DNA of 64,000 nucleotides. Source: Polyangium spumosum. GTDB taxonomy: Bacteria; Myxococcota_A; Polyangia; Polyangiales; Polyangiaceae. Below are positions 25,446-33,958 of this stretch, piece after piece. The stretch lies in contig NZ_WJIE01000009.1 in NCBI RefSeq assembly GCF_009649845.1, forward strand, positions 288,685 through 352,684, given 5' to 3'. The notes beneath the pieces were generated by a model, which saw only the letters and a list, made by a program, of their open reading frames with translations, did no database searches and was not told the origin of the DNA. Each line of letters opens with the position of its first letter. The first letter of the stretch is position 1. A program made the translations under genes and the position numbers.

Positions 25446-25616
25446 ATGAACGTGCCGGCTCGCAAGGTCGTCGGGCGCTTCCGGTTGCCCACGAACGTCC
25501 AGCCGACGTACGACGGGAAGTACACAAAGCACTTCTGGCGATTCCGCGCCCGGATCGATGTGTTCGGCACCGACCCCGATACCGGTTGGCAGGCGTTACG
25601 TGTCTTGAGCGCGTAG
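25446..25616 (+). pseudogene. 3' fragment of a second arrestin-like gene
   Basis: A 56-codon frame whose last 47 residues match the C-terminus of the arrestin-like protein at 19297-19818 (43 of 47 identical). Homology begins abruptly at GGGCGC (25473); the first nine residues (MNVPARKVV) are unrelated. It lacks the N-terminal two thirds of the fold and is unlikely to be functional. Because nucleotide differences are mostly silent, the fragment diverged while still under selection in a full-length gene, consistent with being the displaced original 3' end of a gene split by island insertion. Confidence 0.8.
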
Positions 25617-25626
25617 AGGTTGACCC

Positions 25627-25809
25627 GTGTCCGGAGAAGAACCGCGGTACGAACTGATCGAAGGCGAGCTCTGCGAGACGGAGGCGCCGACGGACGCACA
25701 CAAGAAGGCGCTCCGCAAGCTCCTGGCTTTCATTGCGCCCTTTGACGGGCCCTCTTCCGTAGCGAACGAGCCGCCGGGCGGAGAGGACCCCACGCCCGGC
25801 GAGCCCTGA
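25627..25809 (+). CDS. small hypothetical protein
   Basis: 60 aa from GTG (VSGEEPRYELIEGELCETE...). Begins 10 bp after the stop of the arrestin-like fragment and ends 6 bp before the convergent ftsH stop. Acidic, no membrane segment, Pro/Gly-rich tail. If the fragment is the displaced native 3' end, this small gene would originally have been the next gene in an operon with the arrestin-like gene. Not recognised; could be a chance frame. Confidence 0.4.
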   Translation: MSGEEPRYELIEGELCETEAPTDAHKKALRKLLAFIAPFDGPSSVANEPPGGEDPTPGEP

Positions 25810-25815
25810 TCCTCC

Positions 25816-27711
25816 CTACTTGCTCCCCACACAAGCCGCCCGCGGCCTCGCCTCGCTCGCCGGCGCCTCCTCGACCGTCACGTCGACGCCCTCGGCCTCC
25901 GCGACCTTCGGCTTCTCGGCCGGCGCGTGCAAGAGCGCCCGCACGTCTTCGCCCGTCAGCGTCTCCACATCGAGCAGCCTCCGCGCGATGCGATCGAGCC
26001 CCTCGTAGTGCTCGTTGATCAGCGCCTTCGTCCGCGCCTCCGCCTCGGCGAGCAGCCGCCCCACCTCCGCGTCGACCACGCGCGCCGTCTCCTCGCTGTA
26101 GTCGTAGCCGCCGCGCTCGAACGTCACGCTCCGCCGTGGATCGAACGACGCGAGCCCCAGCCCGGCAGCGCCGCCCATGCCGAGCTCGCGCACCATGCGC
26201 CGCGCGATGTCCGTCGCGTTCACGAGGTCGTCCTGCGCGCCCGTCGAGGCGTCGCCGAACGTCCGCTGCTCCGCCACGCGACCGCCGAGCAGCACGACGA
26301 GCCGATCGAGGATCTCCTGCCGGCTCATCAGGTACCGATCCTCGCGCGGCTTCTGCAGCGTGTAGCCGAGCGCGCCCACCCCGCGCGGCACGATCGACAC
26401 CTTCCGCACCGGATCCTGCGTCGGCAAGAGCTCCGCCGCGATCGCGTGCCCCGCCTCGTGATACGCAACGACCACGCGCTCGTGCGCGCCGAGCCGCCGG
26501 CTCTTGCGCTCGAGGCCCGCGATCACCCGCTCGATGGCCTCGTCGAGGTCCGCCCTGCTCACGGACGTCGCGTGCCTGCGCGCCGCGAGCAGCGCCGCCT
26601 CGTTCAGGAGGTTCGCGAGGTCCGCGCCCACGAGCCCCGTCGTCTGCGCGGCCATGTCGTCGAGGTTCACGTCCGGGCCGAGCAGCACCCGGCGCGCGTG
26701 CACCTCCAGGATCTCGCGCCGCTCGCGTAGATCCGGCCGATCGACGTAGACGCGCCGATCGAAGCGGCCTGCACGCGTGAGCGCCGGGTCGAGGATCTCG
26801 GGCCGGTTCGTCGCGGCGATCACCACGAGCCCCGTCGCGCCGTCGAAGCCGTCCATCTCCGTGAGGAGCTGGTTCAGCGTCTGCTCGCGCTCGTCGTTGC
26901 CGCCGATCGGCCCGGCCGCGCCGCGCGCCTTTCCGACCGCGTCGAGCTCGTCGACGAACAGGATCGCGGCCGGCTTTTCGCGCGCCTGCGTGAACAGGTC
27001 GCGCACGCGCGCCGCGCCCACGCCGACGAACATCTCCACGAACTCCGAGCCGCAGATGCTGAAGAAGGGCACGTTCGCCTCGCCGGCCACGGCCCGCGCG
27101 AGCAACGTCTTGCCCGTCCCGGGTGGGCCGACGAGCAAGACGCCCTTCGGGATCCGCCCGCCGAGCCTGCGATAACGCTCGGGAGACTTGAGGAACTCGA
27201 CGATCTCGGTGAGCTCTGCCTTCGCCTCGTGGCTGCCGGCCACGTCGCGGAAGGTCACCGGCGCGCCCTTGTCCACGTAGAGCCGCGCCTTGTGTTTGCC
27301 GAAGTTCAGCGCGGGGTTCGTGATGTTCGGCGTCGGCGCCTTGCGCGACATCGAGCTCACGAGCAGGAGCACGCCGAGGAGCGGCAACGCCCAGAGCAGC
27401 ATCATCGACATCGACGGCCCGCCGTCGGAGACCCGCGTGTACGGGACGTCCTTCGCGTCGAGCGTCGCGAGCAGGGCGGTCTCGGCGCCTTCGATGCGCC
27501 CGGTCCGGAACGTCTGCGACGTGCCGACGGGCGCGTTCGGCGCCGTGCGCCCGATGTACGTATCCCCTTTGATCTGCACCTCGGTGAGCACGCCTTGCTC
27601 GGCCATGTCCCGGAACCGAGCGTAAGGAATTCGCTCCTCGCTCCCTTCGAGCGAGCCGAGCAGGAGCACTGCGCCCACCACGAGCAGGATGTAAACCCAG
27701 AACGATCGCAT
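25816..27711 (-). CDS. ftsH: ATP-dependent zinc metalloprotease FtsH
   Basis: 631 aa, membrane-anchored AAA+ protease degrading misfolded membrane proteins and short-lived regulators. Two membrane helices (about 4-21 and 101-120) flank a small periplasmic domain. The AAA module has Walker A GPPGTGKT (195-202), Walker [10 protein letters not shown], and the second region of homology [19 protein letters not shown]; the protease site is HEAGH at 418-422. The start [10 protein letters not shown] at 27711 is preferred to the longer frame start at 27789 because it gives the standard N-terminal helix. Monocistronic; divergent from a lipoprotein gene with 134 bp between them. May be one of several FtsH paralogues. 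Confidence 0.93.
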   Translation of the reverse strand: MRSFWVYILLVVGAVLLLGSLEGSEERIPYARFRDMAEQGVLTEVQIKGDTYIGRTAPNAPVGTSQTFRTGRIEGAETALLATLDAKDVPYTRVSDGGPSMSMMLLWALPLLGVLLLVSSMSRKAPTPNITNPALNFGKHKARLYVDKGAPVTFRDVAGSHEAKAELTEIVEFLKSPERYRRLGGRIPKGVLLVGPPGTGKTLLARAVAGEANVPFFSICGSEFVEMFVGVGAARVRDLFTQAREKPAAILFVDELDAVGKARGAAGPIGGNDEREQTLNQLLTEMDGFDGATGLVVIAATNRPEILDPALTRAGRFDRRVYVDRPDLRERREILEVHARRVLLGPDVNLDDMAAQTTGLVGADLANLLNEAALLAARRHATSVSRADLDEAIERVIAGLERKSRRLGAHERVVVAYHEAGHAIAAELLPTQDPVRKVSIVPRGVGALGYTLQKPREDRYLMSRQEILDRLVVLLGGRVAEQRTFGDASTGAQDDLVNATDIARRMVRELGMGGAAGLGLASFDPRRSVTFERGGYDYSEETARVVDAEVGRLLAEAEARTKALINEHYEGLDRIARRLLDVETLTGEDVRALLHAPAEKPKVAEAEGVDVTVEEAPASEARPRAACVGSK

Positions 27712-27845
27712 TGGTTTCCGCCCCGTGCGACCTGCCTGCACACGCTTTGCCAACCACGATCCGGAGGCGAGCGACCTCGATCCGTGCACCGACGTACCGG
27801 CGAGGATGGACAGTCCAAAAGGAGCGGGCGTACGCTTCTCCGTCC

Positions 27846-28388
27846 ATGAACGGCCGCTCCCTGCACTCCACGCTCACCGCGCTGACGTCCGCCACGTTCC
27901 TCTCGCTCGCGGCCCTCGGCTGCGGCGGCGCGACCCCGCCGCCGGACGACGCCACGAGCGGGAGCGACGCTGTCCCGGACACCGAGCCGAGCGAGTCGAG
28001 CGCGGCTCCGAGCGACACGTCGAGCGACGCGGCGGAGCCTGAGCCGAAGCCCCTGTCGCACGGCGCGAAGAAGGTGACGGGCGACGGCGCCGCGGACGAC
28101 TACACGCTCACCGAGCGGGACTGCATCGAGCTCGGCAAGCAGTACGTCGTGGTGCAACGCGCCGATCAGATCGTCGCGCTCGACAAGCGGCTCACGGCCA
28201 AGCAACGCGAGCAGGCGATCACGAACATCGACGCGGTGGTCGGGAAGATGGGCGAGCCGTGGGCGAACGGCTGCATCGAGAGCCTCGTCGGCAAGGTGGC
28301 CGAGCGCAAGCGGCTCGAGTGCGCGATGGCCGCGAAGACCGTGAAGGGCTTCGACGAGTGCCTCAACGGGGAGAATCCGCCGCAGTGA
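27846..28388 (+). CDS. hypothetical lipoprotein
   Basis: 180 aa. Signal peptide with lipobox LAALGC (about residues 21-26), an acidic Asp/Glu/Ser/Pro-rich linker to residue 75, and a C-terminal helical domain with two Cys that could pair (TERDCIELGK, NGCIESLVGK, RLECAMAAKTVKGFDECL). Not recognised beyond being an exported lipoprotein; similar Cys-containing helical domains are common in myxobacterial lipoproteins. Divergent from ftsH. Confidence 0.75.
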   Translation: MNGRSLHSTLTALTSATFLSLAALGCGGATPPPDDATSGSDAVPDTEPSESSAAPSDTSSDAAEPEPKPLSHGAKKVTGDGAADDYTLTERDCIELGKQYVVVQRADQIVALDKRLTAKQREQAITNIDAVVGKMGEPWANGCIESLVGKVAERKRLECAMAAKTVKGFDECLNGENPPQ

Positions 28389-28529
28389 GATGAGAGGTGA
28401 GAGGGGAGGGGTCGAGCGTCGCCTCCGCGGAAAAACCCCACGGAAAAACCTGGTTCGTCCCAGCGAACCTCCGCCCCTCACTTTCCCCTTGTTTTCTCGT
28501 TCCAGCGGGTGCTAGGTTTGTCCCTACCG

Positions 28530-28826
28530 ATGCACCCCCTCCTCGCCGACCCCTGGGTCGCGGCGCGCATCGACGCTGCCGTCGCCCCGTACCGCGACCT
28601 CCTCCCCAGCGCGGACGTCGACTTTCTCCGCGACGAGCTCGCCGAGCGGCTCGCGACCGACGAACACGCGGCGCGCCTCCTCCGCCGGGCCGCGCCGAGG
28701 CACGTCGAGCAGAGCGGGGAGGCGTTCGTGGGGGTTCTCGACGAGACGCACGAGACCGACGGAGCGCCCACGGTTCGCCGCGTGGCGAACGGCTCGTGTC
28801 GATCGGGATCCGGGGCCGGCGAGTGA
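28530..28826 (+). CDS. small hypothetical protein coupled to a sigma factor
   Basis: 98 aa. Acidic and helical (PYRDLLPSADVDFLRDELAERL) with no membrane segment or Cys motif. Its stop overlaps the GTG of the sigma-factor gene by 4 bp, so the two are translationally coupled. It could be a regulator of the sigma factor, but no anti-sigma signature (zinc HxxxCxxC, membrane helix) is present. Start at ATG 28530 (MHPLLADPW); an in-frame GTG at 28509 is also possible. Confidence 0.55.
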   Translation: MHPLLADPWVAARIDAAVAPYRDLLPSADVDFLRDELAERLATDEHAARLLRRAAPRHVEQSGEAFVGVLDETHETDGAPTVRRVANGSCRSGSGAGE

Positions 28827-29491
28827 ACGTTCGCGGCGGCGCTTCGTTCGGCGGAAACCCCGAGGTCGAGCGCTACTACCAGGAGGGCAAGCCGGTGCTC
28901 GAGCAAGTCGTCCGCTGGATGGCGCGCAGGCTCGGCGACTCGGTCCCGTTCGAGGACATGCGCGCCTACGCGCACGAGGCCTTGCTCGAAGCGGTGAGCA
29001 CCTTCGACCCGAGCCGCGCCACCCTCGCCACCTACGTCGCGCGGAAGGTCCGCTGGGCCATCCTCGACGGCATCAAGCGGGAGCGTCGTTCTCGCCGGGC
29101 CCTCGCCCGCGCCACCGGCCTGCTCGGCGCCGAGCGCCTCTCCCTCGAGCTCGCCTCCGCTCCGGACGAGCCGGGCTTCTCCGAGGACGACCACGTCTCC
29201 GCGCTCGATCGCCTCCTCGAAGCGCACGCCGCCGCCCTCGCGCTCGGCCTCGTCGCGGCCTCGAGCTCGCCCGAGGAGCACACCTCGCGCGCCGAGATGG
29301 CGCATGCGCTGCGGCACGCCATCGGCGCGCTCCCCGAGCGCGAACGCAAGCTCGTCGAGCGGCACTACTACCAGGGTGAAGACTTCGACGAGATCGCCGC
29401 GGAGCTCGGCATCAGCAAGAGCTGGGCGAGCCGCCTGCATGCGCAGGCCATCCAGTCGCTCGGCGAGGCGATCGCCTCACGAACGCGCTAG
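28823..29491 (+). CDS. sigma-70 family RNA polymerase sigma factor (sigma-28/FliA-WhiG-like)
   Basis: 222 aa. Region 2 with DMRAYAHEALLEAVSTFDP and TLATYVARKVRWAILDGIKRE, a variable Ala-rich middle, and region 4 with ALPERERKLVERHYY followed by the helix-turn-helix FDEIAAELGISKSWASRLHAQA. The RRAILDGIR-like and region 4 features are those of the group 3 FliA/WhiG class; there are no other flagellar genes here, so a developmental or stress role is plausible but unproven. GTG start overlaps the upstream gene. Two CGGAAAAACC direct repeats 13 bp apart (28428, 28441) lie before the pair. Confidence 0.8.
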   Translation: MNVRGGASFGGNPEVERYYQEGKPVLEQVVRWMARRLGDSVPFEDMRAYAHEALLEAVSTFDPSRATLATYVARKVRWAILDGIKRERRSRRALARATGLLGAERLSLELASAPDEPGFSEDDHVSALDRLLEAHAAALALGLVAASSSPEEHTSRAEMAHALRHAIGALPERERKLVERHYYQGEDFDEIAAELGISKSWASRLHAQAIQSLGEAIASRTR

Positions 29492-29898
29492 CGCCGCGCC
29501 TTCAGGTACGGCGCCTTCTCTTCGTCCGTCACCGGCTCGACGAAGAGCACCCGGTGGTCGCGTTTGCCGAAGTTCACGAGCCGCACGAAGATGTGGTCGA
29601 GCTTCACCGTCACCTCGTTGCGCTTGTATTTCCACATGTTCGCCGCGTCCTGGAACGTCGGCGCCTTCGGCTCGTAGACGATCATGTGGTACTCGGGCCC
29701 CGCGGGCTCGGGGTAGTCGTCCACGTGGACGATCTTGTAGAGCCGGACCCCTCCGCTCGACTCGGCGGCGGCGACGACGGCGCCCGTCACCAGGTCCTTC
29801 CCCTCTGGATCGGACGAGGCCGGGACGGGCACGTCGCGGTTGCATGCAGCCACGGAGCCGAGGGCCAAACACGAGACGAGCAGCACGCGGCGAAGCAT
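29488..29898 (-). CDS. hypothetical lipoprotein
   Basis: 136 aa. Short signal peptide with lipobox SVAAC (MLRRVLLVSCLALGSVAAC), then a soluble domain (YKIVHVDDYPEPAGPEYHM, RNEVTVKLDHIFVRLVNFG) with no recognised family. Start at 29898 gives the clean signal; the open frame extends upstream to 29976. Its 3' end overlaps the sigma-factor stop by 4 bp on the opposite strand. Confidence 0.65.
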   Translation of the reverse strand: MLRRVLLVSCLALGSVAACNRDVPVPASSDPEGKDLVTGAVVAAAESSGGVRLYKIVHVDDYPEPAGPEYHMIVYEPKAPTFQDAANMWKYKRNEVTVKLDHIFVRLVNFGKRDHRVLFVEPVTDEEKAPYLKARR

Positions 29899-30011
29899 GG
29901 CTCGGGAAATAACACTGCACCCGAGCGGCGCAAGCGTGGCCTTCCCGATCCCCACCCGCGCGTGTATCACCCGCATCCGAGGGCGCGCGCCCTCGTCATC
30001 TGGAGGAGACC

Positions 30012-30776
<765 letters not shown>

Positions 30777-30820
30777 GCGCCTGTCCGCCTCGAACAGACG
30801 GCCGATCCATGCTTCCGGTA

Positions 30821-30851
30821 TTGACCCTCGAGATGTTGAAAGCTATTCTCA
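30821..30851 (+). promoter_or_regulatory. sigma70 promoter with overlapping Fur-like box before bfd
   Basis: TTGACC (30821-30826), 17 bp, TATTCT (30844-30849). Overlapping the -10 is TGAAAGCTATTCTCA (30837-30851), matching 10 of 14 positions of the 7-1-7 Fur consensus TGATAATnATTATCA, with flanking GTTGA/TCAAC symmetry. Bound Fur-Fe would block RNA polymerase, fitting iron-repressed expression of bfd. Confidence 0.6.
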
Positions 30852-30887
30852 ACATCAACAGGACGCCGGACGGTCGGATCAGCACCT

Positions 30888-31130
30888 ATGTACGTCTGCA
30901 TCTGTGAGGCGGTTTCGGAGCAGGACATCCTGGATCTCGTGGGCGCTGGTGCTCAGACAGCCCACGAGGTCATGGAGAAGACGCGGGCTGGCACGCGGTG
31001 CGGCTCGTGTCGGTCGACGGTGGTCGCCATGGTCGAGGGGGAATGCCCGATCTCGACGGAGGGTGATTCCGGCTTGACCTGCGGAGTTCGTCGGCTCCGG
31101 GTGCTGCGTTCGGCCTCTTCGGCGGCCTGA
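30888..31130 (+). CDS. bfd: bacterioferritin-associated ferredoxin-like [2Fe-2S] protein
   Basis: 80 aa. Four Cys in MYVCICEAV and TRCGSCRS form the C-x-C ... C-x2-C pattern of BFD [2Fe-2S] domains; the helix DILDLVGAGAQTAHEVMEKT between them is the rest of the domain. Bfd docks on bacterioferritin and delivers electrons to release stored iron. A bacterioferritin gene lies 190 bp downstream and a Fur-like box upstream, supporting the role. The last 25 residues are a poorly conserved tail containing one further Cys. Confidence 0.88.
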   Translation: MYVCICEAVSEQDILDLVGAGAQTAHEVMEKTRAGTRCGSCRSTVVAMVEGECPISTEGDSGLTCGVRRLRVLRSASSAA

Positions 31131-31179
31131 GATTCGTTCGTTTTCGATAGTGGTTTTCGACATCTCCAGCGTATGTGCG

Positions 31180-31246
31180 CGCGACGACGTTCGTCGCGTG
31201 AAGGGTATTCTTTTCTGTCGAATACCCTCACGGACCTGCCCTTTTT
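31180..31246 (+). terminator. double hairpin and T-run between bfd and bfr
   Basis: Hairpin one: CGCGACGA/TCGTCGCG (31180-31198, 3-nt loop). Hairpin two: GTGA and GGGTATTC pair with GAATACCC and TCAC (31198-31231) with one bulged A and a 9-nt loop, followed 10 nt later by six T (31241-31246). Likely terminator of bfd, leaving bfr with its own promoter. Confidence 0.6.
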
Positions 31247-31319
31247 TCCGATAGCGTGCTAGGCGGACACCGGGCGACCGTATCGTCGGCGCCGCAACCT
31301 TTGCCGCTAGAGGTCTTTC

Positions 31320-31793
31320 ATGAAGGGCGACAGAGACGTCATCCACGCGCTGAACGAGGTGCTCGCCGCCGAGCTCGTCGCGATCAACCAGTATTTCATG
31401 CACGCCAAGATGTGCGAGAACTGGGGATATCTGGCGCTCGCCGCGCGCAGCCGTACCGAGTCGATCGACGAGATGCGTCACGCCGAGGCGATCATGACGC
31501 GGATCCTCTTCCTCGAAGGGCTGCCGAACCTGCAGCGCCTCGACAAGCTGAACGTCGGCCAGACCGTGCCGGAGCAGTTCCGGAGCGACCTCGACCTCGA
31601 GTATGCGGCCGTCGCGCGCCTCAACAGCTCCATCCAGCTCTGCCGTGAGAAGGCCGATCACCAGAGCGAGGCATTGCTGAGGACCATCCTCGCCGGCGAG
31701 GAGGAGCACATCGATTGGCTGGAGACCCAGCTCGACCTCCTTCAGAAGCTCGGCGAGCCGCTTTACCTTTCGCGGCAGCTCGCGAACGGCTAG
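31320..31793 (+). CDS. bfr: bacterioferritin
   Basis: 157 aa four-helix iron-storage subunit assembling as a 24-mer with heme between dimers. Ferroxidase ligands sit in [16 protein letters not shown] (Glu18 region), [12 protein letters not shown] (E-x2-H) and [16 protein letters not shown] (E-x2-H); the heme Met is probably in [10 protein letters not shown] (Met52 region). AGAGG precedes the ATG. Functions with bfd upstream. Confidence 0.94.
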   Translation: MKGDRDVIHALNEVLAAELVAINQYFMHAKMCENWGYLALAARSRTESIDEMRHAEAIMTRILFLEGLPNLQRLDKLNVGQTVPEQFRSDLDLEYAAVARLNSSIQLCREKADHQSEALLRTILAGEEEHIDWLETQLDLLQKLGEPLYLSRQLANG

Positions 31794-31914
31794 GGCTGAC
31801 GAGCGGGCCAATCATGGCGAAGATAGGGTCGCGCGGGCGCCTCCCGGCTGCACGCGCGACTGCATCTCCCATGTATCGTAGACAAAGGCCCCCAGACGGA
31901 GGCCGGGGGAACCC

Positions 31915-33276
31915 ATGGCGAAGATTCTCGTCGTCGATGATCAGCGCAACATGCGCACGACGCTCGCGATGATGTTGCGAAGCGCGGGCTACGAAGTCGA
32001 CGAGGCGAGCGACGGCAAAGAAGGCGCAGACCGCGGCTCGAAGGGCGCATACGACCTCGTGCTCACCGACCTGCGCATGGGCGGCAACGACGGCATCGGC
32101 GTCCTGCGCGCGGTCAAGGAGACTCACGCGATGACCGAGGTCATCGTGATGACCGCGTACGGCACGATCGAGAGCGCGGTCGAGGCCATGCGCCTCGGCG
32201 CCTTCGACTACATCCAGAAGCCCTTCACGGAGCAGGAGCTGCTCGTGAAGGTCGAGCGCGCGATCGCGAACCGCAGGCTCACGGGCCAGGTCTCGCTCTT
32301 CGCGACCGAGTTCCGCGAGCGCTACAAGTTCGAGAACATCATCGGCCGCTCGCACGCGGTCCGCGAGGTGCTCGCGCGTATCGTGCGCGTGGCGCCGACG
32401 GACGCGACGGTGCTCATCACGGGCGAGAGCGGCACGGGCAAGGAGCTCGTCGCGAAGGCGATCCACGCGAACTCGAAGCGCGCCGATCGCCCGTTCGTCC
32501 CGGTCAACTGCGCCGCGATCAGCGAGACGTTGCTCGAGAGCGAGCTCTTCGGCCACGCGCGTGGCTCCTTCACGGGCGCGGTCTCGGCGCGCAAGGGCCT
32601 CTTCGAGGAGGCCGACGGCGGCACGTTTTTCTTCGACGAGATCGCCGAGACGCCGCTGACCTTCCAGGCGAAGCTGCTCCGCGCGATCCAGGAGAACGAG
32701 ATCCGGCGCGTCGGCGAGAACAAGCCGATCCGCGTCGACGTGCGTATCATCGCCGCGACGAACCAGGACCTCATGGTCTCCGTCGCCGAGCGTCGCTTCC
32801 GGCAGGACCTCTACTACCGCCTCAACGTGGCGCGCTTCATCCTGCCGCCCTTGCGCGAGCGCCGCGAGGACATCCCGGTCCTCTTCGAGTTCTTCCTCGA
32901 CAAGTACAACCGCAAGATGAGCACGAAGGCGCGCGTGGGCGAGGGCGTGCTCGAGGCGGTGTCGAGCTACGAGTTCCCCGGCAACATCCGCGAGCTCGAG
33001 AACCTCGTCGAGCAAGCCGTGGCGCTCTCGGGCGGCGGCGTCATCACGATCGACGACCTCGGCCTTCCGCCGGGCCCCTCGCAGAAGGCGGCCGCGGCGA
33101 GCAGCGGCGGCCGGGCCCTCGCCGACGTGGTCGACTCGGCCGAGCGTCAAGCCATCGAGGCGGCGCTGCGCGAGTGTGACGGCAGCCGCGAGCGCGCCGC
33201 CGAGGTGCTCGGCATCAGCGCCACCACGCTCTGGCGCAAGATGACGCGCCTCGCGATCACGTACCCCCCCGCCTGA
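31915..33276 (+). CDS. NtrC-family sigma54-dependent response regulator
   Basis: 453 aa. Receiver domain with phosphorylation Asp52 (VLTDLRM) and Lys102 (YIQKPF); AAA+ sigma54-activation domain with Walker A GESGTGKE (170-177), the sigma54-contact loop GSFTGA (217-222, Ser in place of the common Ala), Walker B FFDEI and the arginine-rich LPPLRERREDIP; C-terminal Fis-type HTH (ALRECDGSRERAAEVLGIS). Such enhancer-binding proteins hydrolyse ATP to open sigma54 promoters. No partner histidine kinase is adjacent. A sigma54 promoter with an upstream palindrome occurs just downstream, at 33360-33501, making the next gene a probable target. Confidence 0.93.
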   Translation: MAKILVVDDQRNMRTTLAMMLRSAGYEVDEASDGKEGADRGSKGAYDLVLTDLRMGGNDGIGVLRAVKETHAMTEVIVMTAYGTIESAVEAMRLGAFDYIQKPFTEQELLVKVERAIANRRLTGQVSLFATEFRERYKFENIIGRSHAVREVLARIVRVAPTDATVLITGESGTGKELVAKAIHANSKRADRPFVPVNCAAISETLLESELFGHARGSFTGAVSARKGLFEEADGGTFFFDEIAETPLTFQAKLLRAIQENEIRRVGENKPIRVDVRIIAATNQDLMVSVAERRFRQDLYYRLNVARFILPPLRERREDIPVLFEFFLDKYNRKMSTKARVGEGVLEAVSSYEFPGNIRELENLVEQAVALSGGGVITIDDLGLPPGPSQKAAAASSGGRALADVVDSAERQAIEAALRECDGSRERAAEVLGISATTLWRKMTRLAITYPPA

Positions 33277-33278
33277 CA

Positions 33279-33323
33279 GAGGGTATTCCACAGGCTGCTG
33301 CGCGGCGCCTGTGGAACACCCTC
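33279..33323 (+). terminator. long hairpin after the sigma54 activator gene
   Basis: Arms 33279-33295 and 33307-33323 pair over 16 of 17 positions (one mismatch), with an 11-nt loop, immediately after the stop. No U-tract follows, so it may act as a 3'-end stabiliser as much as a terminator. Confidence 0.55.
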
Positions 33324-33359
33324 TGAACCCGTCCCGACCCTCGGATTCCGTCATCGTCG

Positions 33360-33377
33360 CGTTGCAGATCTGCAACG
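33360..33377. promoter_or_regulatory. perfect 18-bp palindrome, candidate enhancer (UAS)
   Basis: CGTTGCAGATCTGCAACG is perfectly self-complementary. Its centre lies about 130 bp upstream of the -12 element of the sigma54 promoter at 33486-33501, the usual distance for an enhancer-binding protein site, and its TTGCA/TGCAA half-sites resemble Fis-HTH activator targets. Confidence 0.55.
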
Positions 33378-33485
33378 TGATCGGGGCGTCATCGTTCCGA
33401 CATGCAATGTTCGTGGCGAAATCGATCTGCCCCGGATGATGCGATGCGGCGTCGAAGACCGGGGGTTTTCCCCGGGATCCGCCGA

Positions 33486-33501
33486 TGGAACGCGTGTTGC
33501 T
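33486..33501 (+). promoter_or_regulatory. sigma54 (-24/-12) promoter of the receiver gene
   Basis: TGGAACGCGTGTTGCT matches the sigma54 consensus TGGCACGNNNNTTGCW at all but one defined position, with GG and GC separated by exactly 10 nt. It sits 68 bp before the ATG of the single-domain receiver gene and just downstream of the gene for a sigma54 activator. Confidence 0.65.
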
Positions 33502-33568
33502 TCGAAAAACGGCAAAGACGAACCCGAGCGCTTTCGTGTCGGCGTCGTCTCCGAAGGGGTCTCGTCCC

Positions 33569-33949
33569 ATGCCGCGCGTGTTGATCGTCGATGACGAGGA
33601 GAATCAACGCAAGACGCTGTCCATCGGGCTCCGGCTCGAAGGGTTCGAGGTGGTCGGCGCCGGCTCGGGGGAGGAGGCGCTGCGGCTGCTCGCCGAGAAG
33701 TCCGTCGACGTGGCGATGGTCGACCTGATGCTTCCAGGCATGAGTGGCCTCGACCTCGTGCGCCAGATCCGCCGCATGTTCCCGAACGTGCGCGTCTACC
33801 TCGCGAGCGCCTACCACCTCTCGTCGCGGCAGATGGAGCGCGCCGACTGCGGCGCCGCCGGCTTCATCCCCAAGCCCTACCCACTCGCCGAGCTGAGCCG
33901 CCTCTTGCAAGCCAAGACGCCGACGGCGGCAGCGCAAGCCGCGTGCTAA
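33569..33949 (+). CDS. single-domain response regulator
   Basis: 126 aa, CheY-like receiver only. Acidic pocket in VLIVDDEEN, phosphorylation Asp52 in AMVDLMLPGMSG, switch region LASAYHLSS (Ala then Ser/Tyr), Lys102 in FIPKPYP. No output domain, so it acts by protein contact or as a phosphate relay. The start MPRVLIVDD at 33569 is preferred to 33485, which would lie inside the sigma54 promoter. Predicted sigma54 target of the activator encoded upstream. The queA gene begins 9 bp after its stop, so it may be cotranscribed. Confidence 0.85.
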   Translation: MPRVLIVDDEENQRKTLSIGLRLEGFEVVGAGSGEEALRLLAEKSVDVAMVDLMLPGMSGLDLVRQIRRMFPNVRVYLASAYHLSSRQMERADCGAAGFIPKPYPLAELSRLLQAKTPTAAAQAAC

Positions 33950-33958
33950 CAGCCGCGC

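Larger units (their letters stand above)
19819..25472. other. accessory island: sensor NTPase plus HipT kinase between duplicated gene ends
   Basis: About 5.65 kb between the two 144-bp repeats, holding only the MPE-NACHT-HEAT-HipS gene, hipT and a 43-bp tandem array. Base composition departs from the surroundings: one line counted in the NACHT/HEAT part (22381-22440) is 52% GC, and the last 0.6 kb of the big gene plus hipT is strongly C-rich on the sense strand. No integrase, transposase or tRNA is present, so mobility is inferred only from the flanking duplication and composition. Confidence 0.6.

Noticed and set aside
19675-25616. A recent simple tandem duplication or transposon target-site duplication flanking the island.
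   Set aside because: 144 bp is too long for a target-site duplication, and 15% divergence with mostly silent changes means that the copies evolved separately before or after insertion.
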